Shown piece after piece: positions 8,916-17,385 of a stretch of 64,000 bases of DNA. The first letter of the stretch is position 1. Each line of letters starts with the position of its first letter. A program made the position numbers and the translations under genes. The notes beneath the pieces are model-generated. The model saw only the letters and a list, made by a program, of their open reading frames with translations, searched no databases and was not told the DNA's origin. Source of the stretch: Coriobacteriia bacterium (lineage in GTDB: Bacteria; Actinomycetota; Coriobacteriia; Coriobacteriales; Eggerthellaceae); the NCBI GenBank assembly GCA_030530215.1, contig JAUMVJ010000001.1, positions 182,168 to 246,167 on the forward strand, written 5' to 3'.

Positions 8916-10246
8916 TGGTTGGCCCCCTCGGTGCTCGAGGTAGTGCCGCTTGAAGCGGAACCCGTGGATGCGCCAGCCGACGCGGTAGAAGAGGCGGCGG
9001 TAGAGGTAGCGTTGCCCGAAGTAGCGCCCGCGGCCGTGCCGGTGGTGCCGGTGCCGGTCGAGCCCGTGGTAGCACCCGTAGCAGCACCCGTGCCTGCGGC
9101 GACATCGGTACCGGTGGCGTTCGTGCCATCAGCCTGCGTCGAGCCATTCGCCGCAGCGATTTCCTCCTGGTAGGCCTGCACGAGGCGCTGGGCTTCCTCA
9201 ACATTGTCGACACGCATGTTGTCGCTGATGCGCGCGGCAACGCCCGGCTGCACCTTCTTCAAATCCTGGAAGCTCACCTGCGAAACTTCTTCAACGCTGG
9301 AAAGCTGCATGCCCAAGAACTCGTCGGGGATGCCCCGATAGATGGTTACCTTGTCGTCTTGCACGCCAAGGTAAGCGGAATTGCTGATGTATTGCTGAGC
9401 GCCCACGAAGGCCCCGGCAATCGCCAAGACCACAAGCGCAATCAGGATGCCCATCCAAATGCGGGACTTCTTGATGGCGCGACGCTGCTTTGCCTTGGCT
9501 TTGCCCTCGATGTCGATGACGATGGTGGTGATGTTGTCATAACCGCCGGCGTTGCGTGCGGCGCCCACCAGCATGTCGGCGCAGGTCTGCGGGTCGGGAA
9601 CATCGCGCAGGATGTCCTCGATCTGATAATCGTCGAGCATGGCGTTAAGGCCATCGGAGCACAGAAGGAGGCGATCACCCGAGCTTAAATTGAGCTCGTA
9701 GATGTCGGGCTGCATGTAAGGGTCGGAGCCGATGGCGCGCGTGATCACCGAACGGTTGGGATGGAAGCGCGCCTCGGCCTCGGTGATCTGACCCGACTCG
9801 ATAAGATCGGCCATCAGGCTGTGGTCGCGCGTGAGCTGCTGAATGCGCCCGTTGTGCAGAAGGTAGGCACGCGAGTCGCCCACCTGGGCAATCATCACGC
9901 GCTCGCCTGTTACCTTGGCGGCGGTCATGGTGGTGCCCATGCCCTCGCGGCCAATGCCTTGGCGCGGAGCCTTGATGACGTTGAGGTTGGCCGCCTCCAC
10001 GGCAGCGATCATGCTCTGGGCGTCCTTGATGGAATCCGCCTGATTCTCCATCGTGCGAATGGCCATCTCGGAAGCGACTTCGCCCGCCTCATGGCCGCCC
10101 ATGCCATCGCACACGACGAACAGCGGCGGAGCGACAAGCAAGCTATCCTCGTTGTGCTCGCGTACCAAGCCCACGTCGGTGCGTGAGCCGAAGCTTCGAT
10201 AAGAAACCGCGCCCTGAGGTGCGGTGATATTTGCGGGGATGCCCAT
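8912..10246 (-). CDS. pstP: PP2C-type Ser/Thr protein phosphatase with membrane anchor (PstP)
   Basis: Metal-dependent phosphatase that reverses PknB phosphorylation. The cytoplasmic PP2C domain spans about residues 12-248, with metal-site motifs HNEDSLL, VVCDGMGGHEAG, QVGDSRAYL, LLCSDGL and GGYDN. A basic stretch KAKQRR leads to one membrane helix (about 264-283). The exported part ends in a low-complexity tail of Thr, Ala, Gly and Ser (about 370-444). The start ATG shares one base with the fhaB stop (TAATG), and the stop overlaps the RodA-PbpA fusion. This tight coupling matches the conserved actinobacterial operon. Confidence 0.94.
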   Translation of the reverse strand: MGIPANITAPQGAVSYRSFGSRTDVGLVREHNEDSLLVAPPLFVVCDGMGGHEAGEVASEMAIRTMENQADSIKDAQSMIAAVEAANLNVIKAPRQGIGREGMGTTMTAAKVTGERVMIAQVGDSRAYLLHNGRIQQLTRDHSLMADLIESGQITEAEARFHPNRSVITRAIGSDPYMQPDIYELNLSSGDRLLLCSDGLNAMLDDYQIEDILRDVPDPQTCADMLVGAARNAGGYDNITTIVIDIEGKAKAKQRRAIKKSRIWMGILIALVVLAIAGAFVGAQQYISNSAYLGVQDDKVTIYRGIPDEFLGMQLSSVEEVSQVSFQDLKKVQPGVAARISDNMRVDNVEEAQRLVQAYQEEIAAANGSTQADGTNATGTDVAAGTGAATGATTGSTGTGTTGTAAGATSGNATSTAASSTASAGASTGSASSGTTSSTEGANQ

Positions 10247-10659
10247 TACTCGAACCTCACTCGCATGGTCACATCGCCGACCATGACGCGATCGCCGCTG
10301 TGCAGGGCCGTGGGCTCCTGGATGAAGACGTTGTTAACCGCCGTGCCGTTGAGCGAGCCCAAATCCTCAACGAAGAGGTTCTGACCCATCAGCGTGAAGC
10401 GGGCGTGGCGCGAAGACACGTAATCAGCGCCGATGACGATGTCGGAGCCAGGGCTGCGGCCAACGACCACGGGGCCACGTACGGCCAGATTGACGCCGCG
10501 CAGTTCCTTAGGGCCCTTTTCAACCGCAACGGTCCAGCTGCGATCCTTCTTGCGCTGACCGCGTACCAAGCCGATTCCCGTCTTCATGATCGCAAACAGG
10601 AACAGGTACAGAAGAACGACGAAAAGAAGTCGACCGATGAGCAGGATGATGTCAATCAA
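10246..10659 (-). CDS. fhaB: FHA-domain membrane protein (FhaB/FipA type)
   Basis: A 137-residue protein with one N-terminal membrane helix (residues 3-26) and a C-terminal forkhead-associated domain that binds phosphothreonine. The FHA signature is complete: VVGRSPGSDI, SSRHARF and LGSLNGTAVNN. In mycobacteria the equivalent protein is phosphorylated and links PknB/PstP signalling to division and wall synthesis. The role here is inferred from the same gene order. It ends exactly where pstP begins. Confidence 0.9.
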   Translation of the reverse strand: MIDIILLIGRLLFVVLLYLFLFAIMKTGIGLVRGQRKKDRSWTVAVEKGPKELRGVNLAVRGPVVVGRSPGSDIVIGADYVSSRHARFTLMGQNLFVEDLGSLNGTAVNNVFIQEPTALHSGDRVMVGDVTMRVRFE

Positions 10660-10712
10660 AAGGGGTCCTTAGGGTTGGTTTCGCTGTCGTGTTTAAGGCG
10701 CCCGCCGAGGGT

Positions 10713-11630
10713 TTAGTTGTAAGTGAAAAGGAAGGTCGTGGTGCCCACGGTGATGCGATCGCCCTCGTTCAAGATGGCGGACGCGATGTGGCGGCCGTTG
10801 ACCAAGGTGCCGTTAGTGGAGCCCAAGTCGGCAACCTTCCACAGGGAAGCGGACTCGCGACGAACCTCGGCATGAGTGCGGCTGACATTAAGGTCGTCAA
10901 GCACGATGTCGCTGGTAATGGCGCGGCCGAGCATGGTTGCCTCGTTGGTAAGAGCGAAGGAGCGGTTGGTGTTCAGGTTGACCAAACGCGGGGTGCTAGG
11001 CTGAGCGGCGCCCTGAGCGCGGCCAGCGAAAGCGGTGGTCTGAGGCATAACGGGCTCGGCAACGGATGCGCCGGCGCCGGCCGCGTAGAGCTCGGCGTCC
11101 TCGGACATCACATCGATGCCGGTGCTGCGATACCCGCCCTGAGGAGCAGGATTGGGAACAACGGGCGCAGGTGCAGGTGCAGGTGCAGGTGCAGCAGCCG
11201 GAGCAACGCCGGCAAGACCGTAGCGTTCCATCTCCTCTTGGCGAAGCTGATCAACGATATGGCGGGCAACGCATTCGGCGATGATGTCGAATTTGCCGTG
11301 CTTCAGGTCGTCGTCAACGATGAAACGGACAAGCGGCTTGCCGTCCATGGCCAGGCCGGCCTTCTGAGCAGCGCCCTGCAGATAGGTTTCGGTTTCGCCG
11401 GCGAGCGTCGGGTAGTAGCCGAAGAGACGCTCGTCGTCGTCGGGGTTTACCAACACAGTGTAGAGCGTGGGAGCGAATTCCTTGCCGGCACCGACCATCT
11501 TTTCGCGGCGCATCTGTTTTTCGGCTTTTTTCGCAATCTGAACAGGCGAGATGGGAGCATCGAACAGCTTTTCGTTCATTCCGTCGAAGCCGTCCTCAAC
11601 TTTGTTCTCAAAACGCGAGAAGAGTCCCAT
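10713..11630 (-). CDS. fhaA: FhaA-type protein: DUF3662 plus FHA domain
   Basis: A 305-residue cytoplasmic protein. Residues 1-115 match the FhaA N-terminal domain (MGLFSRFENKVEDGFDG), the middle is a linker of Ala and Pro with a short Pro-Ala repeat, and residues 225-303 are an FHA domain (AMLGR-like ATMLGRAITSDIVLDD, SRTHAEV, LGSTNGTLVNG). In mycobacteria FhaA binds phosphorylated MviN and restrains peptidoglycan synthesis. It is the first gene of the operon, with ribosome-binding site TAAGGAG before the ATG. The 53-nt gap to fhaB is the widest between the first genes of the operon. Confidence 0.92.
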   Translation of the reverse strand: MGLFSRFENKVEDGFDGMNEKLFDAPISPVQIAKKAEKQMRREKMVGAGKEFAPTLYTVLVNPDDDERLFGYYPTLAGETETYLQGAAQKAGLAMDGKPLVRFIVDDDLKHGKFDIIAECVARHIVDQLRQEEMERYGLAGVAPAAAPAPAPAPAPVVPNPAPQGGYRSTGIDVMSEDAELYAAGAGASVAEPVMPQTTAFAGRAQGAAQPSTPRLVNLNTNRSFALTNEATMLGRAITSDIVLDDLNVSRTHAEVRRESASLWKVADLGSTNGTLVNGRHIASAILNEGDRITVGTTTFLFTYN

Positions 11631-11832
11631 TTAAGTCGCTCCTTACTGTTGGTCGCATATAGACTGATTCATTTTGCCACAGCATGTTCAATGTGTGGTG
11701 GAATCGTGTTGTTTTTCACTTCTTCGCCAAATATGGCGCTTAAGGCGGCTTTTTGCCGCTCGAGGTTTGGCCTTGGATTTCGCCGGATGCCTGGCTAGAG
11801 ATTCATCAAAAGCAGGTTTTTGAAATTAGGGC

Positions 11833-11861
11833 TTGCACGCCAGGTGCAATTCACGTAAAGT
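11833..11861 (+). promoter_or_regulatory. Promoter of tRNA-Leu
   Basis: TTGCAC (11833-11838), a 17-nt spacer, then TAAAGT (11856-11861). This sits about 27 nt upstream of the mature tRNA 5' end, which suits a sigma-70-type tRNA promoter. Confidence 0.65.
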
Positions 11862-11887
11862 AACTCGTGCACTTTTGCTGCACATAT

Positions 11888-11974
11888 GCGGGTGTGGCGG
11901 AATTGGCAGACGCGTACGGTTCAGGTCCGTATGAAGGCAACTTCATGAAGGTTCAAGTCCTTTCACCCGCACCA
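11888..11974 (+). tRNA. tRNA-Leu (anticodon CAG)
   Basis: An 87-nt class II tRNA with acceptor GCGGGTG/CACCCGC, a long variable arm (AAGGC..CTT region), anticodon loop TTCAGGT giving CAG, T loop TTCAAGT and an encoded CCA. Confidence 0.95.
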
Positions 11975-11984
11975 TTTGAATTGC

Positions 11985-12014
11985 AAGGCTCCCATCGGGG
12001 GCCTTTTCTTATTG
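11985..12014 (+). terminator. Terminator of tRNA-Leu
   Basis: Hairpin AAGGCTCCC-ATC-GGGGGCCTT followed by a T-rich run (TTTTCTTATTG). It starts 10 nt after the tRNA CCA end. Confidence 0.75.
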
Positions 12015-12042
12015 TCTTTTCGTCCTTTTGCAGCCGCATTAA

Positions 12043-12070
12043 TTGACACGCGCGCGGGTGCGGGTAGAGT
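12043..12070 (+). promoter_or_regulatory. Probable serA promoter
   Basis: TTGACA (12043-12048), 16-nt GC-rich spacer and TAGAGT (12065-12070). The predicted transcript would start about 150 nt before the serA ATG. The consensus -35 is strong and the -10 is partial. Confidence 0.5.
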
Positions 12071-12229
12071 TGATGGTCAAGGTCGATTTTCAGCTGCGGC
12101 CAACCAGCATAGCCCGGCTTCGCCGCTCGCCCAAAGGCGAATACGCGGTTTCATCGAGGCACGATGCTTCCGTCCCAGCTCGCAGCCCCTAATCGGCACA
12201 TCATCGATACCTCTTCGACAGGAGTGAAC

Positions 12230-13396
12230 ATGCGCAATATCCATTGCCTCAACAACATTTCGCCTTACGGCACCGATCTGCTCACCGATTCCTACGCCCT
12301 TACCGACGACATCGATTCCGCCGACGGCATTCTTGTTCGCTCCGCTGCCATGCACGACATGCAGTTCTCTCCCAAGCTCGAGGCCATCGCCCGCGCAGGT
12401 GCCGGCGTAAACAACATCCCCCTGGATCGTTGCGCCGAAGAGGGCATCGTCGTTTTCAACACCCCTGGTGCCAACGCCAATGCCGTTAAGGAGCTCGTCC
12501 TGGCAAGCCTTCTGCTTGGCAGCCGCGACATCATCGGCGGCATCGACTGGTGCCGCGAGAACGCCTCCGACCCAAACATCGCCAAGTCCGTCGAGAAAGC
12601 TAAGAAGCAGTTTGCCGGCCGCGAGATTCAGGGCAAGAAGCTCGGCGTTATCGGCCTGGGCGCTATCGGCGGCATGGTTGCCCGCGCGGCGCTCGATCTT
12701 GGCATGCAGGTTGTTGGCTACGATCCCGGCCTGCGCATCGAGCGCGCCATGAGCCTGCCCAGCAAGCTTACCTACGTCACCGATCTGATGCAGATCGCTC
12801 GTACTTGCGACTACATCACCATTCACGTTCCCGCCATTCCTCCCACGATCGGCATGATCAACGCCGAGTTCTGTGAGTCGATGAAGCAGGGTTCGGTGTT
12901 CCTGAACTTCTCGCGCGACACGCTGGTCGACCTTTCCGCGATGGCTCAGGCCACCAAGGAAGGCCGCGTAGCCAAGTACATCACCGACTTCGCAACCCCC
13001 GAAACCATGACCATGGAAAACGTCATCGTCCTTCCCCACCTGGGCGCCTCCACCGCTGAAGCCGAGGACAACTGTGCGATGATGGCCGTCCGCCAGATCA
13101 TGGACTACCTGGACAACGGCAACATCGTCAACTCCGTCAATTACCCTGCACTTTCCATGGGCCCCGTTCCTGCTGAAGGTGGTCGCCTGGCCGTTCTGCA
13201 CAAGAACGTACCCAACACGATTGCCGACATCTCCGCAGCCATCTCGGGCGCGGGCGTGAGCATCATCACCCTCAACAACCAGACGCGCGGCGAGGTTGCT
13301 TACACGCTCGTCGACGTCGACAAGGAAGGCGCCACCGCAGCCGCCGACGCTGTTGCCGCGCTCGAAGGTGCCTACCGCGTCCGTGTGGTGAAGTAA
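12230..13396 (+). CDS. serA: D-3-phosphoglycerate dehydrogenase (short, ACT-containing form)
   Basis: Oxidises 3-phosphoglycerate to 3-phosphohydroxypyruvate, the first step of serine synthesis. The 388-residue protein has the substrate/NAD domains with dinucleotide motif GVIGLGAIGG, the NFSRD arginine loop and the catalytic-histidine segment LPHLGASTAEAEDN. A C-terminal ACT domain from about residue 318 (IADISAAISGAGVSIITLNN) gives probable feedback control by serine. The ASB insertion of long-type enzymes is absent. The frame is open to 12164, but the ATG at 12230 follows ACAGGAG, so it is the start. No serC or serB lies next to it. Confidence 0.92.
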   Translation: MRNIHCLNNISPYGTDLLTDSYALTDDIDSADGILVRSAAMHDMQFSPKLEAIARAGAGVNNIPLDRCAEEGIVVFNTPGANANAVKELVLASLLLGSRDIIGGIDWCRENASDPNIAKSVEKAKKQFAGREIQGKKLGVIGLGAIGGMVARAALDLGMQVVGYDPGLRIERAMSLPSKLTYVTDLMQIARTCDYITIHVPAIPPTIGMINAEFCESMKQGSVFLNFSRDTLVDLSAMAQATKEGRVAKYITDFATPETMTMENVIVLPHLGASTAEAEDNCAMMAVRQIMDYLDNGNIVNSVNYPALSMGPVPAEGGRLAVLHKNVPNTIADISAAISGAGVSIITLNNQTRGEVAYTLVDVDKEGATAAADAVAALEGAYRVRVVK

Positions 13397-13455
13397 CGCA
13401 TCATCCCTGCGTTCCAGGCGCCCCCCCCTTATAGGTACCGCCCTTTGCTCTGTTC

Positions 13456-13560
13456 GAAAAGCCCGACCTAGGTCGAGGGGCCCACCGTGGCCTCGCTCCG
13501 CAACGAGCGCAGACCTGCCGCAACAACTGTTTCGCTATTTGAAAAGCCCGACCTAGGTCG
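13456..13560. repeat. Direct repeat: duplicated half of the serA terminator
   Basis: The 20-nt sequence starting GAAAAGCCCG occurs identically at 13456-13475 and 13541-13560, an 85-nt offset. Only the second copy is completed by the downstream arm that makes a terminator. Confidence 0.85.
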
Positions 13561-13570
13561 GGCTTTTCTT
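13542..13570 (+). terminator. serA terminator
   Basis: A perfect 26-nt palindrome: arms AAAAGCCCGACCT and AGGTCGGGCTTTT, with the T-run extended by CTT. It is 145 nt after the serA stop. Confidence 0.75.
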
Positions 13571-13607
13571 GTGTGGCCAAGTGCAAACGAAGCACGGTTC
13601 GGCGCAT

Positions 13608-13920
13608 AGTCAAATCCCCCGCGGGTCGTCGGGACGGGTGCAAATGGTCAAAAGCCCCACCCGCGGGTTGTCGGATTCCGCAAAACAAGCATCTTTTGGT
13701 CAAAACTCCCGCCTGTGTGTCGTCAAATCCGAAAAATAGGGGTCTTTTGGTCAAATCTCCTTTCCGAGGGTAGATTTGGGGGCGAAAACCGGCTCACAAA
13801 AGCGCAGCGGAGCAGACTTGAAAATACACAACTCGCTGACCTGGGGTTTTGCAGATGGCCACTCAGACAAAAAGTCCTAATGGTCAAAACTCTTACCCCA
13901 GGGTAGAAGGTTTGACCAAC
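13608..13920. repeat. Degenerate tandem repeat built on GGTCAAAA
   Basis: Units begin GTCAAA or GGTCAAA near 13609, 13646, 13698, 13749 and 13882. The 13646, 13698 and 13749 units are 51-52 nt apart, and most continue with a C-rich tract and then a G-rich tract (for example CCCGCC..TGTCG). The last unit ends in GGTTTGACC, the inverse of its start, so it can fold. Copies differ by many substitutions, so this is an old array or an intergenic element family. Confidence 0.6.
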
Positions 13921-14061
13921 CGACACCCTTTTTCGTGCTTCAACGGCGATGAGGACGTTGCTATCTGGTCCGGCTCCGTGGGCGCGGCGCAGCCTTCCCG
14001 AACTTCGATAAAAACACGCTCAACCTGCTAAGCCCTAACAGCCCAACGGGTGCTGGGCGCA

Positions 14062-14290
14062 GGCAAGCTTCGGCGCAATCACATTAAATTTACTTGCCCT
14101 CAGCACAATAGGAGACATGAATCCCTTCGCAGCTTTTTGCGTTGATGAAAACGTGTCTCCAGCCTGCCTCAGCGGCCACGTGGAACCTCTTACAAGTTTC
14201 GGCGCATGCGCACCAAACTTACTGGGTCCAACAGCCCGGCAGATACCAGGCATGGGCACGTTTCGGCGCGGGCGCGCCTAACGCGCTGAA
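14062..14290. repeat. Three palindromic elements with core TTCGGCGC
   Basis: Copies at about 14062-14098, 14190-14224 and 14255-14287. The middle copy is best formed: AAGTTTCGG at 14194, an inner CGCATGCG palindrome, and CCAAACTT ending at 14220. The third has GTTTCGGCGCG followed by GCGCGCC. The first has outer arms GGCAAG and CTTGCC. They resemble REP-like intergenic elements. Confidence 0.55.
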
Positions 14291-14302
14291 GCTCGGCAGC
14301 AA

Positions 14303-14818
14303 CTAGAAGCCGACGGCGCGGACGGCGGTTACCAGCTGGTTGACCGCCTCTTGAATGTTGGAGTCTTCAACGTCCACCGTGATATCAGCATACTTTTCGT
14401 ACAAGGGCGCGCGTTCTTCGAAGAGAAGGCGCAAATCGTTGCCGATGCCTTCTTTCATTACCACGCCGCGCTCCTTCAGGCTACCCAGGCGGTTTTCAAG
14501 CTCGGCGTACGGCACCTTGATGAATACTACTTTGCCGATGCTCCCAAGGTGCTCCATCGCTTCCGGGGAATAAACCGCCGAGCCGCCGGTCGAGACTACC
14601 GTGCGCTTGCAATCAATACCCGACAAAACACGATTTTCCACCGACAGGAAACCGGACGTGCCCTCAAGATCGATGATTTGCTGCAAGGTGCGACCTTCGA
14701 ATTTCTGGATAAGCAGATCGCAGTCCAGGAAATCGTAGCCAAGCACCTTGGCCAACACCACGCCCAAGGTGGATTTGCCGGCGCCGGGCATACCTATCAA
14801 AACGATGTTGTTGGACAT
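14303..14818 (-). CDS. Shikimate-kinase-like P-loop kinase with altered substrate residues
   Basis: A 171-residue protein of the shikimate kinase fold. It has the P-loop GMPGAGKST (9-17), DCDLLIQ with the metal-binding Asp (32-38) and the lid-like RAPLYEKYADITVDV. Two family-defining sites differ from true AroK: the FRxxE substrate arginine is replaced (FLSVE, 57-61), and the GGG of the shikimate loop is GGS (STGGSAV, 76-82). These are known shikimate contacts, so the substrate may be something else, although aroK is the nearest family. The ATG at 14818 follows GGGAGGG; an upstream in-frame ATG at 14848 lacks a site. No other aromatic-pathway gene is nearby. Confidence 0.75.
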   Translation of the reverse strand: MSNNIVLIGMPGAGKSTLGVVLAKVLGYDFLDCDLLIQKFEGRTLQQIIDLEGTSGFLSVENRVLSGIDCKRTVVSTGGSAVYSPEAMEHLGSIGKVVFIKVPYAELENRLGSLKERGVVMKEGIGNDLRLLFEERAPLYEKYADITVDVEDSNIQEAVNQLVTAVRAVGF

Positions 14819-15238
14819 TCGTCCCTCCCAAACTGGATCAGGCCCCAAGATTCTCGTCGTGAATGAAGAAAGCGCGACCGGCGCACTATCGCTTAAGCGA
14901 CGAAACGAAGTATCACGAATTCTAGCAGCTTGGCCCGGCGATGCCGTTTCGGCACGATGAATTCAGCGCACGTTTAGACCCAATCGCCTCAGGCAAGGCG
15001 GCGACAGCATAATAAGTATCTCAGGAGCTTAAACCGCCTGCACCCGCCATGAAGAAACGATGGCCCCAATGAACACTTCGAGGCCGCGGCATCCCGACCC
15101 TGCTTACGCGTGCCATACCTAGCGGGCGCCATTCTTGACAAGCGCTGCTCCGCCGAAGCCGCCGCACCTAGCAGGCGTTGCCGCCAACGACGCTGCCGTG
15201 TTTACATGGCGCCAGGGCCGACACCGATACCACTCCGC
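14819..15238. other. Intergenic interval upstream of the kinase-like gene
   Basis: No gene seen. Apart from a candidate promoter at 14919-14927 it is GC-rich sequence without a clear hairpin. It lies downstream of the DUF2207 gene, but no T-run terminator was found. Confidence 0.5.
14919..14927 (-). promoter_or_regulatory. Candidate extended -10 promoter of the kinase-like gene
   Basis: TGCTAGAAT on the minus strand, about 100 nt before the ATG at 14818. The same 9-mer precedes tRNA-Arg and the LPXTG gene. No good -35 is visible, which fits an extended -10 promoter. Confidence 0.4.
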
Positions 15239-17230
15239 TTATCGGGCACCGCCGCCTCCGCCGAAGCCGCCTCCGCCGCCCATGGAGAAGCCGCCGCCGA
15301 AGCCTCCGCCACTCGAGAAGCCGCCGTCGCTACCACCAATCTCGTTCATCGCCGACTGAACCGCATGCAGCGAATCTTCCAGAGAGTAATCCAAATACGT
15401 GGTGAACGAGCCAAAATCAAAGGCCGGGGCGCTACCGGAAGCATGCATGATCGCCGGCGCATACCACCACAAGCACGGGTCGTAATAGGCGTAGCCCGAC
15501 TCGATCCTGGGTTCAGGCGCGTATCCAACCGCGCGCAACTGGTTAGCCGCCTCGTTAGCCACGCCAAGCACGTAGGCGTACACCATAAGCTTGCCCCACA
15601 CCTTAACGTCGGTGAAGGGACGCTCCCTGAGCATGGAAAATTCGCAAAGCCACTTTTTCAGAGCCTTGGCACGCGCAAAAGCGTCCGCACCCTTCTGGGT
15701 GCGACGCGGCATGAAGCGACCCAGTAACACCAGCACGATAGCCGCAACAAGCCCCGGAATCGCGCACATGATGTTGTCGAATGCTATACCCATCCAAACG
15801 CAAAGAAAGACAGCCAGGATCGCCATGACGGTGTTATGGCGCCTCTTGGAAGCGCTGTAGCCTTCCACGACATCAGCCTTGATAACCTCGGAGCCAAGCA
15901 ACCCCTGCCAAGCCTGCATGTCGCCCGAGAAGCGCTCGGCGTCGCCCTTTGCACGCGACTTCAAGCTCGAAAGAAGCAATGCGCCCTGCTCGTCTACTCC
16001 GTAGCCGAAGATGATGTCGTAAGCCTTGCGATCAAGCTCGCCCAAGCTATCCACGTCGAAATTAGGGCTCTTTTGCAGGGCGTAATCGGTGTAGCTTTCA
16101 GTGCCAATGAATTTTTTGTACGTGCTAGTTACCGGTTCGATACGCAGGGCGCCCAAGTTCGCCAGATTCAAAAGCGTTGCAGCGAAGTCCTGCGAGCTCG
16201 CATCATCGAAGCGCATCAGCCGGCCGATAACGGCAGGATGCACGCCCTCCAGCGGCTCGTCGCGCCAATAGAGATCGGTGAAATTCGGTTTAAGCTCGCG
16301 GCCATATTTAAAGAAGCGCCACACCGCCCAAACAATCGCAAGCAGCGAAAGCAGGATAGATGCCAAAAGCGAGAACACCTGAGTGAAGCGGAAGTTGTTG
16401 GAGCCGGTTGCCCACTCCTCTTCCTCTTGTTGGATTTTCTGCAGGTGCGCGCTTGTGTGGTAGTTGACGTCGCCCGATTTGATTTGCTTAACCCAGGAAG
16501 TTGGGAAGGCAATGCGCGCCTCGGCATAGTTGCCGGCTTTAACGCTTGAGACCTTATACGCAACGGAGCCATCGGAGCCTATGTTCACCGATCCCGACAG
16601 GTCGCCATGGCCCCAAGCCTTCACGTTGTCGCCCGCGGTTGCTGTTTCGCCCTCAGGCAGGGGCAAAATGATTTCCGCGTTGACGTCGCGCGAATCAACC
16701 GCCCACCCATCGGGAACGAATTTCCAGTACAGCTCAGCCGTGTCGGAATACACCTGCACGGCATTGGTGATGGTATAGGAAAGAGTAAAGGTGAACTCGG
16801 CGTTGTCGGCATCAAAGAATGCATAGATAGCGTTTTTACCCTTGTCGAAGGACCACGCTAGTTTGTCGGGCCCGCCGGCGCTGCGCCATTCTTTTTGGAA
16901 CTTGACCTGGGGCATCTCGAGCGTGCCATTCGCGGTGGTCATGGTAACGCTTGAGGGCTTTACCTCGGCGCCATCGGGCAGATCCTCGATGTACCACCAC
17001 ACGCAGCTGTAAGAACCCTCGAAGGTAAAGGTGCGCTGTTCGGTAACTGCTAGATCGCCGTTATCCTGCACCACGCCCTTGATGTTAACCGGACCCGATG
17101 CATACGAACGTGCCCAGGCATCTGAGGGGGCGAAAGATATGAAAGCAAGGGCAAGCAAGGAAAGCACGAGCATGAGCACGGCCGCAAGGCTGACATCCTT
17201 GGGAAAATACATCTTGCGATGTCGGATCAT
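15239..17230 (-). CDS. DUF2207 family predicted membrane protein
   Basis: A 663-residue exported membrane protein of unknown function. A signal-like helix (residues 12-40) ending in AWA precedes a DUF2207 extracellular domain (GPVNIKGVVQDNGDLAVTE, then a Trp-rich YSCVWWYIEDLP). One membrane helix lies at about 285-307 and a cytoplasmic region follows. Two more helices (about 475-510) and a Gly-rich tail with a GGGFGGGF pattern complete it. The Gly-rich end is common in this family. DUF2207 proteins often neighbour LemA, and a lemA gene is 6.6 kb away on the same strand. The ATG follows AAGGAGAACCACA. Confidence 0.85.
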   Translation of the reverse strand: MIRHRKMYFPKDVSLAAVLMLVLSLLALAFISFAPSDAWARSYASGPVNIKGVVQDNGDLAVTEQRTFTFEGSYSCVWWYIEDLPDGAEVKPSSVTMTTANGTLEMPQVKFQKEWRSAGGPDKLAWSFDKGKNAIYAFFDADNAEFTFTLSYTITNAVQVYSDTAELYWKFVPDGWAVDSRDVNAEIILPLPEGETATAGDNVKAWGHGDLSGSVNIGSDGSVAYKVSSVKAGNYAEARIAFPTSWVKQIKSGDVNYHTSAHLQKIQQEEEEWATGSNNFRFTQVFSLLASILLSLLAIVWAVWRFFKYGRELKPNFTDLYWRDEPLEGVHPAVIGRLMRFDDASSQDFAATLLNLANLGALRIEPVTSTYKKFIGTESYTDYALQKSPNFDVDSLGELDRKAYDIIFGYGVDEQGALLLSSLKSRAKGDAERFSGDMQAWQGLLGSEVIKADVVEGYSASKRRHNTVMAILAVFLCVWMGIAFDNIMCAIPGLVAAIVLVLLGRFMPRRTQKGADAFARAKALKKWLCEFSMLRERPFTDVKVWGKLMVYAYVLGVANEAANQLRAVGYAPEPRIESGYAYYDPCLWWYAPAIMHASGSAPAFDFGSFTTYLDYSLEDSLHAVQSAMNEIGGSDGGFSSGGGFGGGFSMGGGGGFGGGGGAR

Positions 17231-17241
17231 TGTGGTTCTCC

Positions 17242-17270
17242 TTGCAAGAATCGACGGGACACGTTAAGAT
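17242..17270 (+). promoter_or_regulatory. Promoter of tRNA-Ser(GCT)
   Basis: TTGCAA (17242-17247), 17-nt spacer and TAAGAT (17265-17270), about 15 nt before the tRNA. It lies just upstream of the divergent DUF2207 gene. Confidence 0.6.
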
Positions 17271-17284
17271 TGCAAAACACACGT

Positions 17285-17375
17285 GGAGAGCTGGCCGAGA
17301 GGACGAAGGCGCTCGCCTGCTAAGTGAGTATACCCCACAAGGGTATCTAGGGTTCGAATCCCTAGCTCTCCGCCA
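17285..17375 (+). tRNA. tRNA-Ser (anticodon GCT)
   Basis: A 91-nt class II tRNA: acceptor GGAGAGC/GCTCTCC, anticodon loop CTGCTAA giving GCT, a long variable arm (TATACCCC..GGGGTAT-like), T loop TTCGAAT and an encoded CCA. Confidence 0.95.
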
Positions 17376-17385
17376 CGCATTTCAG

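Larger units (their letters stand above)
13397..14302. other. Gene-free repeat-rich interval (906 nt)
   Basis: No convincing gene. It holds the serA terminator with a partial upstream copy, a run of degenerate units based on GGTCAAAA (13609-13920), and three palindromic elements with a TTCGGCGC core (14062-14290). Short frames in several directions exist, but none has a ribosome-binding site and their residues repeat with the DNA units. The repeats are entered separately. Confidence 0.7.

Noticed and set aside
13573..13926. Short frames with repeated residues in the serA downstream region
   Set aside because: They repeat because the DNA repeats; there is no ribosome-binding site and the frame is not kept between units.
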